NCBI GenBank assembly: GCA_026770575.1
Contig: MU657194.1
Coordinates: 9,688-67,134 of the forward strand
DNA from: Pelagophyceae sp. CCMP2097
Lineage: Eukaryota > Sar > Pelagophyceae
DNA: 57,447 nucleotides
Direction of reading: 5' to 3'
Shown: positions 22,005 to 35,810 of the stretch, piece after piece
How positions within the stretch are numbered: the stretch's first letter is position 1
How the letters are laid out: every line of letters starts with the position of its first letter
Notes under the pieces: generated by a model
What the model saw: only the letters and a program-made list of their open reading frames with translations
Told to the model about the DNA's origin: nothing
Databases searched by the model: none
Translations under genes and position numbers: made by a program

Positions 22005-22472
22005 GGCCCGCGCGTGCCCGCGCGTGACCTCGCTTGCTCAATGTTCGGAATGTGGCGCTATTCACTTCTCCAAAAGCCTAGATAGGAATTCCTAGGATTT
22101 AAAAAAATTCTCCAACCTACAAAAAGAGCGTGGACCCGGGGATCACAGAGTGCTGGGTGGCCTCGAGACTTGAGGACTCGCCTCATGCGGTCGTCGCACC
22201 ATTCGGTCGTCGCCGCGGCGGCGCATCACGGGTCTCAACGCCGCGCTAAGGGATTTCTCAGCGCGCGCGCGCTCTCCAGAGGTCGCGAGTGGTGCATTCG
22301 ATGCGCGGCGTTGCGCGCCACACTCGGTACCAAAAGTTTACCGTCGCCCGCAGTGTGCAAAAGCTAGTTCACAAAAAGGATCAGGCTCTTTTTCGAAACA
22401 CATGCCCAAAATATTCTGGGTTCTTCGTCTCTGTCGGCCTCTGCACGCTCCCGCGCGCCAGCCCGACGCACC
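22005..22472. other. Divergent intergenic region
   Basis: A 468-bp spacer between the STPGR and alcohol dehydrogenase genes, which are divergently transcribed. Bases 22070-22125 are AT-rich and contain GGAATTCC and AAAAAAATT. No gene is visible. Confidence 0.4.
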
Positions 22473-23823
22473 ATGCTCTCTGTGCGCCAGTCCGCCTCGC
22501 GCGCCGCCCACCACGCGCTGCGCCACGCGCGCGGCTGCCGCTGCGCCGTATCCAAGCCGGCGCCCGGATCTCCATGCTTTGATTCGGTCCCTTTGATTCC
22601 GAGCCTGGGAGGAGTCGGCTTTGGAAGGAGACGGCTTTGAACGTCAATGATAGGCCTGCGCGTCGGCCATCCAACGCTTGGCGCGCGCGGCGTCGACGCT
22701 GCCCCGCGGCAAATGCGGCTGCGGCTGCGGCCTCGGGGGCCTTTCGGCGTGCAAACGCATCTCCAAGCACGCCTTTGCGACGTCGTCCGGCGCCGGCCTG
22801 ATGGATATTACGGGCTGGGCGGCGATGAAGCCCGGCGGCGTTTTGGTGCAGCACAAGTTCAAGTCCAAGGCGATGGAGCCGTACGACGTCGACTTGGAGG
22901 TGCTCTCGTGCGGCATCTGCCATTCGGACATTCACCTCAACGAGGGCGACTGGGGCGCCTTTTCAGAGTTTCCACAAGTCTCGGGCCACGAGATTGTCGG
23001 CAAGGTGATCGACAAGGGGCCGCTGGCTTCGCTAGAGGTGGGCGACGTCGTTGGCGTCGGCTGGCAGGCCGCCTCGTGCCACGCCTGCGAGTACTGCACG
23101 ACTGGGCAGGAAAACCTCTGTCAGGACGCGGCAAAGGTCCGGTACACGTGCGCGGGCGGGTCCAAGGGCGGCTTTGCCGATTATTGGCGCGGCGACGCGC
23201 GCTTCTGCTTCAAGGCCCCGCCCGGCCTCGACCCGCGCACCATCGGTCCTTTGATGTGCGGCGGCGGGACCATGTACAACCCTTTGGTCACGCACACGAA
23301 GCCGGGCATGCACGTTGGCATCCTCGGCGTCGGCGGCCTGGGCCACCTCGGCGTCAAGCTGGCAAAGGCGCGCGGCAATTCCGTGCTGGCCATCTCGCGC
23401 CTCGAGGCGAAGCGCGCAGAGGTCCTGGCCATGGGCGCCGACCAGTTTGTTGCCAGCGACGACGAGGCCCAGCTCGCCGCGGCCAAGAACTCCGTCGACG
23501 TTTTAATCGTCACCGTCCCCGCGGCGCCGCCGTCCTGGACGCCCTACTTTGACTTGCTCAAGCCCAACGGCAAGATGGTCTTCGTCGGCGCCGTGCCCGA
23601 GCCCGTCCCGGTGCAGATTTGGCCCTGGGTTTGCTTGAAGCAACTCTCCGTCGTCGGCTCGATCATCGCGGCGCCGCACGACCTAAACGCGCTCCTGCAG
23701 TTCGCGGGGAAGCACCCGGAGGTGGCGCCGGCCATCGAGGTGATGAAGTTCAAGGACATTAACAAGGCTATCGCCCGCGTCAAGGCCGCCGACGTGCGCT
23801 TCCGTATGGTGCTCGAGCACTGA
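22473..23823 (+). CDS. Zinc alcohol dehydrogenase (cinnamyl-alcohol/YahK type), organelle-targeted
   Basis: Exons 22473-22547 and 22654-23823 (106-nt intron, phase 0), 414 residues. The N-terminus MLSVRQSASRAAHHALRHAR is Arg-rich without acidic residues, like a mitochondrial presequence. The mature part has the catalytic zinc site (SCGICHSD, GHEIVG), the four-Cys structural zinc loop (SCHACEYCTTGQENLC), and the Rossmann motif GVGGLGHLG. It should oxidise alcohols or reduce aldehydes with NADP(H). A Cys-rich insert (KCGCGCGLGG) precedes the catalytic domain and is unusual. Exon 1 rests on splice consensus. The catalytic part is certain. Confidence 0.9.
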
Positions 23824-24304
23824 GCACGAGCCGGCGCGCCGCAGTAGGGCCGCCGCAGTCGAGCCGCCACCGAGTTGCCACGAAGCACCGAGCGGCTGAC
23901 TGGCCCCGGGGCACCTTGCCGGCATGCCTTGCAGAATTGTTTAGCAATTAAACCTCGCTCCCGAGTCCTCACTTGGGCGGTCGAGTCATCCCTGGCCGTC
24001 TCCTGCCCGTTGGGCCATTGGGCCGCCTCACGTTGTGTTCGTGTGGGTGGTGGATCTCGGTGCCGGCCGCCTCGACGCGTCGCGCTAGGTGGCGAAGAGG
24101 AAGGCAGCGGTTCTTGCGTCGAAATCGGCAGGTGCCAACGGCACAGACTGCGTCTCGGTCACGCTGGTGGGTCCTCCGGTCGAGACATCGGATATGTGGG
24201 GGGGTTCTTCGGTCAGAGTCGCCAAAGCGGCCTGTCCGGCGGGTTTTCTCCTTTTCAGGGAGAGGTACTAGAGGGGTGGGTCGTGGGCCGCCCTGCAGAC
24301 CTCA
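23824..24304. other. Intergenic region
   Basis: No gene supported. Plus-strand frames are open but show no coding bias or family resemblance. Confidence 0.4.
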
Positions 24305-24440
24305 TTGGGTCTCTTCCGACACGGACTTCTTTGGCCTCGGTGGGTTACAGTCTTCTTTGGGTCTCTTCCAACACGGGCTTCTTTGGCCTCGGTGGGTTAT
24401 AGTCCTCTTTGGGTGACCCAAATTGGGTCTCTTCCAGCAA
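24305..24440. repeat. 52-bp tandem repeat, two full copies and a third partial
   Basis: Units starting TTGGGTCTCTTCC begin at 24305 and 24357 and differ at only a few positions over 52 bp. A third partial copy begins at 24423 after a TTGGGTGACCCAA palindrome. The common core contains ACTTCTTTGGCCTCGGTGGG. It lies in the non-coding spacer between the alcohol dehydrogenase and coiled-coil genes. GGGTC repeats at about 24612-24630 may be related. Confidence 0.8.
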
Positions 24441-24918
24441 GGGCTTCTTTGCACCGAAAACCCTCCTCCTGAGAAGCCCCCCCCTACTACTAGCGACTAC
24501 TACAATGATTATATTATAACATGCACGAGTCCCGTCCTTTGTCCCGCGCGGGGCCTCTGGCGCGCGGCCCGGGGCGAGACGATTCGAGCGGACCAAAGCG
24601 ATGCAGAGGTTGGGTCGGGTCGGGTCGGATCGAACGGCCCTGCAATTGTACCGGACGTTGTGTGGGGCTTCAGGCACCCTCCCGAACGTGGAGACCCCGG
24701 CAGCCCGGTTGTACCTCTTGGACCAGCGTTTACCCAGCTGCAGGGTGGGTTTTCAGCAAGCAAGCCCTTTGTTTGTTTTCCGTCGCGCGCGGTCGTCGCA
24801 TGATTCGGTTCGTCGCCGTTGCGGCACGGGGGGAGTCGGATTCAGAACTCGTTTAGACTGATGATCGCCGCTGCCCGCGTTTCACCACGCTCGTCGACGG
24901 CCTCGCGGGCCGCGGCTC
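24441..24918. other. Intergenic region with short repeats
   Basis: Contains GGGTCGGGTCGGGTCGG at about 24612 and, at about 24741, a degenerate copy of the 33-bp repeat found at 14716. No coding frame is supported. Confidence 0.4.
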
Positions 24919-26705
24919 CTATACGTGCGGCCGCAGCTCCGACCTCGTGAAGAGGCGACCGGCTTGCTTGCCGAAGACGGGGTCGATGGACGTGTTGTGC
25001 GTCGTCTCGACGAGCGGGTGCGCGCCTGCGCCGAGGCGCTTTTGGGGGGCCTTCCGGGAGTGGGAGCACGCACCTTCCTGTGCCGCGGCGAGGCGCCGCA
25101 GGATGGAATCGGCGACGTCTCTTCCGCCGAGCGCCGCTTCTTGCGACGCGAGGTCAGCAAGCCACATTTCCGGGTCCGTTGCTGCGAGGATTTCCGCCTG
25201 GCCGCAAGGCCGCGCGTCGAGGCCCATTGCTCTTTCGAGTTGGACGAGGGCAAAGTGGACGTCTCGGAAGCCCCTGGACGCGATGTCTTTCGATGTTTTT
25301 GTGTCTAAATTTCGGCAGCGGAGGAGCATTGCTCGCCAGGGCGCCATGCGTCCAAAGGCCTGCAGGCGCAGCCGCGCCGCGTCGCGCTCCTGTCGCTCGG
25401 CTTTCAGGCGCGCGAGTTTCCTGCGCGCCTGCAGCGCGCGCCGGAGCGTCGTCATCCTCAGAGCCGCCGCGGAGAGGCGTTTTTTCTCAAGCGCAATCTT
25501 GAGGACCAAGGCGCGAGTCGCCTTGCGCGCGTTGCGGGAGCGCGCGCTCGTCTGCAGCACCTGCGAAGGCGCTGATTGGGCGCGCCGTTCTTTCCGGCAT
25601 GCCTCACCGAAATGGCTTGGTTGCGATTGTCTAGAGAGACGTTGGTGTGCTTCAGGGTCTTTTTTGCAAATTTCGACAGACACGCTGAGATCCAGGGCGA
25701 AATACCGCCGCGCGAGACGCGGATGGACTCGGCGATGCCGTGGCCCGTACTCGCTTCGTGCGCTTTGAGGATTTCGAGTTGTGCGTCGGCCACGCGGAGT
25801 TGCGCGGCCAAGTCGGAAATGCACAAACGCAAACGCAGCAGCTCCAGGTGCATCTCGAGCAGCGCGTCGGACCTTTCCTCGGCGGCGGAAGCGGCGGCGC
25901 GAACCAGGGCGTCGGACGTTTGCACGAGCTGCAAATAGCGCGCGGCGATGGACCTTAAAAGCGCCGCCGTCGACCTGCTTTTCTCCAGCGGGCTGCAGCG
26001 CTCCGCGCGCGGCGAAGAATTGCCGCGCAGCAGCGCCGCCGTCACCCCGCGGTCCGCGTCCGCGGGGGCGAAATTCGCCACGGCACGCCACACCTCGCTG
26101 TGCGCCTAGTCGACGGCACTTCTTGCACGACCACGACCGGGTTTCCAATGGCGCGGGCGCTCGCCGTCGTGGCGAGGTGGTGCGCGGCGAGGCCGCGCCT
26201 GAGCGGCGCGTCGACGGCCGCGTAGCTCGCCGCCAGCTCATCCTCGTCCAGGCCGCCGTCATGCGCCACCTCAAACGCCGCAGCCTACGGTTGTCCAAAG
26301 GAGCTCAAAGGCCGCGCATCGCCCGGCTCGAGAAGGCTGTTGTGGAACGCACGGCCGCGTTGACTTGACGGGGCGCCTCGCGCCAAATCGCTTTCAACTG
26401 TTTTGTCTGCCGCCGCAGCGACTGCTCGTCCTCACGCCATTTGCGGCGCGCCGCCTGCGCGAGGCCGTCAACCGCCGCGGCGAGCGGCGCCGACGCGAAA
26501 AGACGAAGAAAAGACGAAGGAAAAGACGAAGGAAAAGCGCACCTCGTTGTCGACGCGCTTCGACTCGCCGAGCCTGCGTCGCAGCGTGGGGCCACCGTCC
26601 CACCGCGGACCACGGACGCCGGGGCGACAGCAGGTCCGGCAGCGCCACCGCGAGGTCCGAAGCGACGCTCATGCCGAGGTCCGAGGCGACGCTCATGCCG
26701 CTCAT
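24919..26705 (-). CDS. Coiled-coil protein with basic IQ-like helix, unknown function
   Basis: Minus-strand exons 26705-26614, 26573-26543, 26454-26353, 26284-26138, 26105-25706 and 25658-24919; 503 residues; all phases agree. Two introns are very short (40 and 32 nt). The product begins with an eight-residue duplication (MSVASDLG, MSVASDLA), then has long Arg/Glu-rich helices (REDEQSLRRQTKQLKAIWRE; LLEMHLELLRLRLCISDLAAQL) and a basic segment (ALQARRKLARLKAERQERD) resembling calmodulin-binding IQ helices. It may be cytoskeletal or flagellar, but no family is recognised. Each exon shows coding bias; the 32-nt intron is the weakest join. Confidence 0.6.
26655..26702. repeat. 24-bp coding direct repeat
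   Basis: GAGGTCCGARGCGACGCTCATGCC occurs twice in tandem with one difference. On the minus strand it encodes the duplicated MSVASDLG/A octapeptide at the start of the coiled-coil protein. Confidence 0.6.
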
Positions 26706-27103
26706 GCCGAGACTGCAGCCTCAGAGGCGGCGGAGAGCGTACGCGCAAATGCAATAACGACGGAGATCCAGAGCGCGATGGCGGGGATGCAGGCAAGGAC
26801 CAGGACCGACGACTTCATCGCGCGGTGAGATCGCGGGCCCGACAATTTCTGCCAGTTGTGCAAAACTATCGCCAAATCGACGCGCGCGCAATTGCAATTA
26901 AATTTGCATGCAAAGATGGAAGCTTCAATCAAATAGTCGACCCGGACCGGGTCCGCTGCCGTCGTCGTGGACGACGAACCCGAGGCAGACGCGGGCTTGA
27001 CGCTCTGTACAGAGATATGAGCTGTGGCGTGCGACAGACCCGGCTATAGTTACGACTTCACTGGCACGAGAGTGCTCCCCTGCCGTCGCGGTCGTCCGCG
27101 GGC
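26706..27103. other. Spacer with a possible membrane-segment ORF on the minus strand
   Basis: A minus-strand ATG at 26818 opens a 38-residue frame beginning MKSSVLVLACIPAIALWISV, which looks like a signal anchor and has coding-like codons. It ends where the coiled-coil gene begins. I could not splice it in phase to that gene, so it is reported only as a possible missed 5' exon or small ORF. The rest is AT-richer and non-coding. Confidence 0.3.
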
Positions 27104-30983
<3,880 letters not shown>

Positions 30984-31544
30984 GGCGGCGCGCAAACCGG
31001 GCCGCCTCCACGGGGGCGCTCTCCGGCGGGCGGCGACACCTTTTCTTGAATCAGGAATAGATTTCAGTGTCAGGATCGGCGATCTCGCGGCCACCGACGT
31101 CGGCCCTCGGTCACTTGGGGTGCCGTGTGCCGCGCGAGTCGCATGGCGTCGCCTCGACGGCGCCTCGACGGCGTGCCTTCGGAGGACCGTCGACCGCCGA
31201 GTGCATCATACGACGCTCATGACACTCGCAGCTACGACGCTGAGACGGCGCGTCCCGGGGCGCATCACGGGGCGCCTCCCGGGGCGATCCGTCGCTCCGG
31301 CGCGGCTCAAGGGCCGTGCTTCGGAGGGCGGCGCCGTCGAGCGACGCCGTCGCCGCGTCGACTTTCGCAGGAGGTGCGGATCAAAGCGCTGCCGTTGCAC
31401 CGCGCCCGGCGGGCGTTTCGGACGGCGCGCGGAGCGTGGCCGAAGGGTCGAATCCGCTAGCTTACAGCGAGGTGTATTCAACGTACACAGCGAGGGGCGT
31501 CGCGCGGCGCGTCCTTTTCGGACGCCGCGGCTGCGGCCGGCCCG
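30984..31544. other. Intergenic region
   Basis: GC-rich spacer between two minus-strand genes. At about 31236-31290 GGGGCG-type words recur. I see no frame with a family resemblance. It should contain the U2SURP promoter. Confidence 0.4.
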
Positions 31545-31917
31545 TCATCGTTGCCTAGTGCGCTCAATGTCCAGCCGCGGCTATGTCTTCGACGGAGGTC
31601 GGGGGCTTTGGAGCGCTGACCTGGCCTCGTGGAAGCATTGCTTGAGCTGCGCGAATTCCGCGTCGCAGACTCCGTGCTCCAAAAGGCCCAGCTCGACGTG
31701 GTCCTTGACGCAGAGGCCGTAGGCGCTGATCTACGGTGCCCGCGTCGGAGACGGCGGGTCCAGCCGCGCGGCCCTTGGAGGGGATGGAACACGGCCTTGG
31801 AGGGGATGGAACACGGACCGCTTCTGGGCAGTGCGAGAGCATCTCAGCCCACGCCGCGCCGAGCCTGCGGATCGCGAATTCCTGCGAGAGTTGCCGTGAG
31901 CCGCACGGCCGTCGCAT
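31545..31917 (-). CDS. NDUFAF8: Twin-CX9C complex I assembly factor, NDUFAF8-like
   Basis: Minus-strand exons 31917-31819, 31730-31621 and 31554-31545; 72 residues; phases agree. The spliced protein contains SHCPEAISAYGLC and GVCDAEFAQLKQCF, an exact pair of Cys-x9-Cys motifs separated by 14 residues. Human NDUFAF8 (about 74 residues) has the same layout, with AYGRC and CAREFEALRSCF. Twin-CX9C proteins are imported into the mitochondrial intermembrane space by the Mia40 relay; NDUFAF8 assists complex I assembly. It is too small and too split to appear as a single open frame. Intron 1 carries a 20-bp tandem duplication (about 31780-31816). An earlier in-frame start cannot be excluded because the assembly gap lies about 115 bp upstream. 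Confidence 0.8.
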
Positions 31918-32033
31918 CGGGACGGCATCGCGAACGGCGGCGGAGCGCGCACCGGCGGCTCGGCGCGACGGATTCTTTGACAATCGTTTTCGGCGACATC
32001 CGAATTTGTCGTTTGGGTCTTCGGCGCAGCGGC

Positions 32034-32053
32034 NNNNNNNNNNNNNNNNNNNN
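32034..32053. other. Assembly gap (20 N)
   Basis: Twenty undetermined bases lie between the NDUFAF8-like gene and the SUMO-like protein gene, which are divergent. The round number suggests a placeholder of unknown true length. Promoter sequence of both genes may be missing. Confidence 0.95.
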
Positions 32054-32067
32054 CCCCTCCCTCCGCC

Positions 32068-33296
32068 ATGCCGTACGCGTCGAACTACACGCAGCGCAAG
32101 TTCGCCGGCCGCTCGTCTTCCAGCGAGAGCGGTGATTCCGAAGACGACTTTGAACAAGTCGTCCAGACGGCCAAAGCCGCCGCGACCCAGGCCGGCGACG
32201 CAAAGGGCCGCAAGCGAGGCGCGTCACCCGAACGCGCGCGTCGAAAAAGAAGCGCTCGATGGCGACGGCGAACGACGGCGAATGATGGTCGGCGAATGAC
32301 GTTCGGGTCTCTCTAGGCGCTGCTGCCAAGGACCCCCCCGCTGCGAAGCGCCCTGCGCGGGCGCGCGCGAGCATCATCATCGACGACGACGACGACGTCG
32401 TGGCGATGGCGCCGCTCGTGGCCGTCAAGGGCGTCGACGTGGACGACGTTTGCGCGGCTGTGAAAGTAGACGCGGCGACGCAGCGCCGCCTCGCGCTGCT
32501 CCGAGACGCGCGCGCCGCGCGCGAGGAGCTCCGCAAGGCCGAGGCCGAGGTCTTCGAGGAGAGCGAGGAGGAAGAAGAGGAAGAGGAAGAGGAGGAGGAG
32601 GAGGGCGACGAGGTGGCGCCGACGGGCGAGAAACTCGCGTTTTCGCTGCGCACCAACGGCGGCGCCAAGGGCGAGTTGGAGTCGAACGTGGCGCTGCAGG
32701 CGGACGAGGCGTTTCGCTTCCTCTTTGAAGAGTACGCCGCTCTGCGCGGCGTGGACGTGAAGCAGTGCGTCTTCGCGTTCGACGGCAGCGCCATCAAACC
32801 TACTGACACGCCCACCGCGCTCGAGCTCGAGGACGGCGACCTCATCGACGTCAAGGCGCCTGCTTCGGGCAACCCGCGGCCCGTGCCGCAGCGCAGACGC
32901 GCCGCGAACGCGCCAACCGTGAGGACCGCTGCACCCCCGGCGAGGACCGCCCCGACGACGATCGACGACGACGACGACGTCGTCTTTTCGCAACCGCCGC
33001 GCGCCGAGGAGCCCGCGCCGCCGCCCGAGGAGGAGGAGGCGCCGGCGCCGGCGGAGCGGCTCAAGGTGACGCTCGCTTTCAAGTTGGTATCCGGCGAGGA
33101 CAAGGCAAAGGCGAAGAAGTTCAAGGTCTTTGCCGACGAGTCGATGACAAAAGCGTTTGCGGCGTTTGCGAAGGTGGTCAAGATCGACATCAAAAAAGCG
33201 TCGTTTGCGTTCAAAGGGAACAAGATCTCAGCTTCACAGACGCCTGAAGCACTGAAAATGGTCGACGAGTGCAAGATCGCAGTCACCGTCCGATGA
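32068..33296 (+). CDS. RAD60/ESC2/NIP45-type protein with tandem SUMO-like domains
   Basis: Exons 32068-32239 and 32317-33296 (77-nt intron, phase 1), 383 residues. Two ubiquitin-like folds are visible: the first begins KLAFSLRTNG and ends LEDGDLIDVKA, the second begins LKVTLAFKLV and ends MVDECKIAVTV. Both follow the SUMO-like (Rad60-SLD) pattern. Two acidic SUMO-interacting motifs (IIIDDDDDVV and TIDDDDDVVF) precede them, separated by a poly-Glu run. RAD60/NIP45 proteins work in the nucleus in SUMO-dependent genome maintenance. The N-terminus is Ser-rich (GRSSSSESGDSEDDFE), as in the family. Start codon lies 15 bp after the assembly gap. Confidence 0.8.
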
Positions 33297-33548
33297 CCGC
33301 CCGCAGACCCACAATGCCGCCGAGGCGGGACTCGCCCATGGCGAGGCGTGAGAAACGGTGTGCAGTAATAAAAGCTTATACACTCCCCGTTGGTTCCATC
33401 CGCCCCGGCCAAGTCCAGCCGAGTCGACTACGAGGCCGAGCTTGGACTACTTGGGCCCTCGAGCTCAGAGGTGCACGTCGTCGGAAAGGCCGATAGGAGC
33501 GTATCTTTGAAGATTTGATCGGGGCGGATCCCGAGTCGGAATTCGAAG

Positions 33549-35241
33549 ATGCTCGCGCTGCTTTGCGCCCTCGCGCTGCGCGTCGCCGGCGCCGGCATGC
33601 ACCGCACCCCGTGGGTCCGTGTAGAGGTCGAGGCCTCGAAGTGGGTCGAGGTTGAGGCGGAAGATTTTGGGGCAAAGGCGGACAATCAAACACTCAGCTC
33701 CGAGGGTATCAACGCCGCTCTCAAGCATGCGTCCAGCGCCGGCGGCGGAATCGTGCACGTGCGCGGCCGCGGGACGTACCGCGTGGGGCGCATCGAGCTC
33801 CAGTCGAACACTGTCCTCAAGATCGGCCCGAAGACTCTTCTCCACGCGTCCGACAATAAAAAGCACTGGACGAGCCGCACCGTCCAAGTCCCTGCAAAGT
33901 GCGGCGGCGCGGGCCTCGTGCAGAACGCGACGCGCGGCGGCGTCTTCTTCGCTTTGAGAGCGCATAACTTTAGCATTGGCGGTGGGGGCACGGTGAATGG
34001 GGGAGGTGCCGTCTGGAACAACGACTTTGAGATGCGTACACATTTCCTCGAGTTCTTCTTCTGCTCCGACGTCGTAGTCGAAGATTTGACCATTACGAAT
34101 TCGTCATCGTGGACTCTACGGCCGTCATTCTCGAAAAGATTAATCTTCCGAAGGCTGACTATCCTCGGAGACACGACCGGCGCCAACCACCACAACACAG
34201 ACGGATTCGACCCCTGGGCCTCGCAAGACGTCGAGTTCAGAGACTCGTACTACGAGGCAGGCGAGTCGCCGGGATTCCGCCAGCCGGAGAGGGTGAATCC
34301 CAGACGAAGCCTGCTGCATGGCATCCCATGGTCCCCATGGCTCCATCCCATCGTCAAATATCGCGCGCGGCCTCAGGCGACGACTGCGTCGCAATCAAGT
34401 CGGGCAAGGACGGAGATGACCTGCCGCCGTGGGAGCGTCAACGCCCGCGCCAAGCTGGAAAACTGTTGTTACGACGCAACCACGGGTGATTCCGGGGTGC
34501 TCCCCGTGCCGCAACACGCCGTCATTCCCACGCCAGGCGACTGCGGGGTGCCGTCGGAGAATATTCTGGTCGACAACATTACATGCGCCTACGCGCACGG
34601 CCTCACCATCGGCTCTGAAGTCTCGGGCGGCATCCGGAACGTCACGTTCTCCAACATCCGAGTCCACCACGGCCAGCCGGTCAAGATGAAGACGACGTGC
34701 GGCCGCGGCGCGTACGTCCGCGACGTGCTCTACGAGAACATTACGGGCACGGACGTCGACGGCGGCGCGGTCTGGATCAGCATGCAGTACCACGAGAGCA
34801 CAGGCGACTGTCCGAAGAACAAGACGACGATCTTCGAAAACGTCAGTCGTCGCACGCCTCGTTCCTTGCTTCGAGGGGCGCAGACACTGTCGAATCTTGC
34901 GAGAACGGGACGGCGCAGGTCGTCGTCCGGAACGTGCACGTAAACAAGGCCACCGACGCCTACACCATCGTCGGCCTCGGCATCATCGCACCGCGCCGGC
35001 GCCCCGGCGTTTGAATCACACCATCGACGCTCGTCTTGGGCATGTTTCTCCCCCCCGAATCACACGATAAACGCTCGTCGTCCGCGATATACGCTCTCTT
35101 CCCTAGGGTTCGTCGGACGCCTCGATCCGCGGCCTCGTCATGGAAAACGTGACGGTGGCAGAGTACACGAACCGAGGAGAGTGCGCGCACGCCGACGTCA
35201 CGGCAAAGCACGTCTCGCCCAAGCTCCCGTCGTGCAAGTAG
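33549..35241 (+). CDS. Secreted GH28 glycosidase (polygalacturonase family)
   Basis: Exons 33549-34260, 34377-34436, 34537-34845, 34884-34969 and 35107-35241; 433 residues; phases agree. A signal peptide (MLALLCALALRVAGAG) leads into a right-handed beta-helix. GH28 active-site motifs: NTDGFDP, GDDCVAIKSG (the Asp pair) and HGLTIGSEVSGGI; the usual RIK is VKMK before GRG. It should cleave galacturonan or a related polyuronide outside the cell or in a vacuole. The first intron begins GC. The boundaries of exons 3 and 4 are the least certain. Introns 4 and 5 contain CACACSATMRACGCTCGTC-like words. Confidence 0.85.
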
Positions 35242-35810
35242 AACGCGCTCCCAAAGCTCCGAGGACGCGCTCCGACCCAGAGAGAACCCCATTTCATCAT
35301 TCTACCACTATCTTACGCTTCGGCCGTTCGGCAGAGCCTTGACGGGCGTCGGCACGGGCAGCGTTGCTCAGAATCGCCGCGGACACGGGAGACACGTGCC
35401 ACCCGCGGCTGTCAAAGAACCCCCTTTGTGGCTTTGGCGACATCACTTTGGGAGGGTCTACTGACGGCAAAGTCAGCAGGGAGATTCTTTCGGAGTCTCC
35501 TAGCCACGCGAGTGTCCCCAGTCTCGAGACGCCGAATAGGAAAACGGACCCCTTCGAGGTCCCTTTCTCGTTAAAGTCCGTTTGGGGGTCCGGGCCTCAT
35601 CCGGTGCCTCGCGACCCTCGGCGCCGATGCAGGGCGTCTTAACGAGGCGAGCAGAGGCCCCTTTTCCATGGTCTTCTTATTCTAAACAATGTCATTAGTG
35701 CTTGGTCGGCTCGGCGGGCGCGTTCCCGAAATTCAATGTCGTCTCTCGCGGGTTCGAAGCGGGAGGCCCCGGCGACTCGCGCGCCAGGCCTTTGCGCTCT
35801 CGGAGTTCGG
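35242..35810. other. Convergent intergenic region
   Basis: A 569-bp spacer between the GH28 gene and the nucleotidyltransferase fusion gene. No frame with coding bias. It holds both 3' ends. Confidence 0.4.

Noticed and set aside
31844..33412. 522-residue minus-strand frame opposite the RAD60-like gene
   Set aside because: It is Ser/Ala-rich, crosses the N gap, and lies antisense to a clear two-domain protein.
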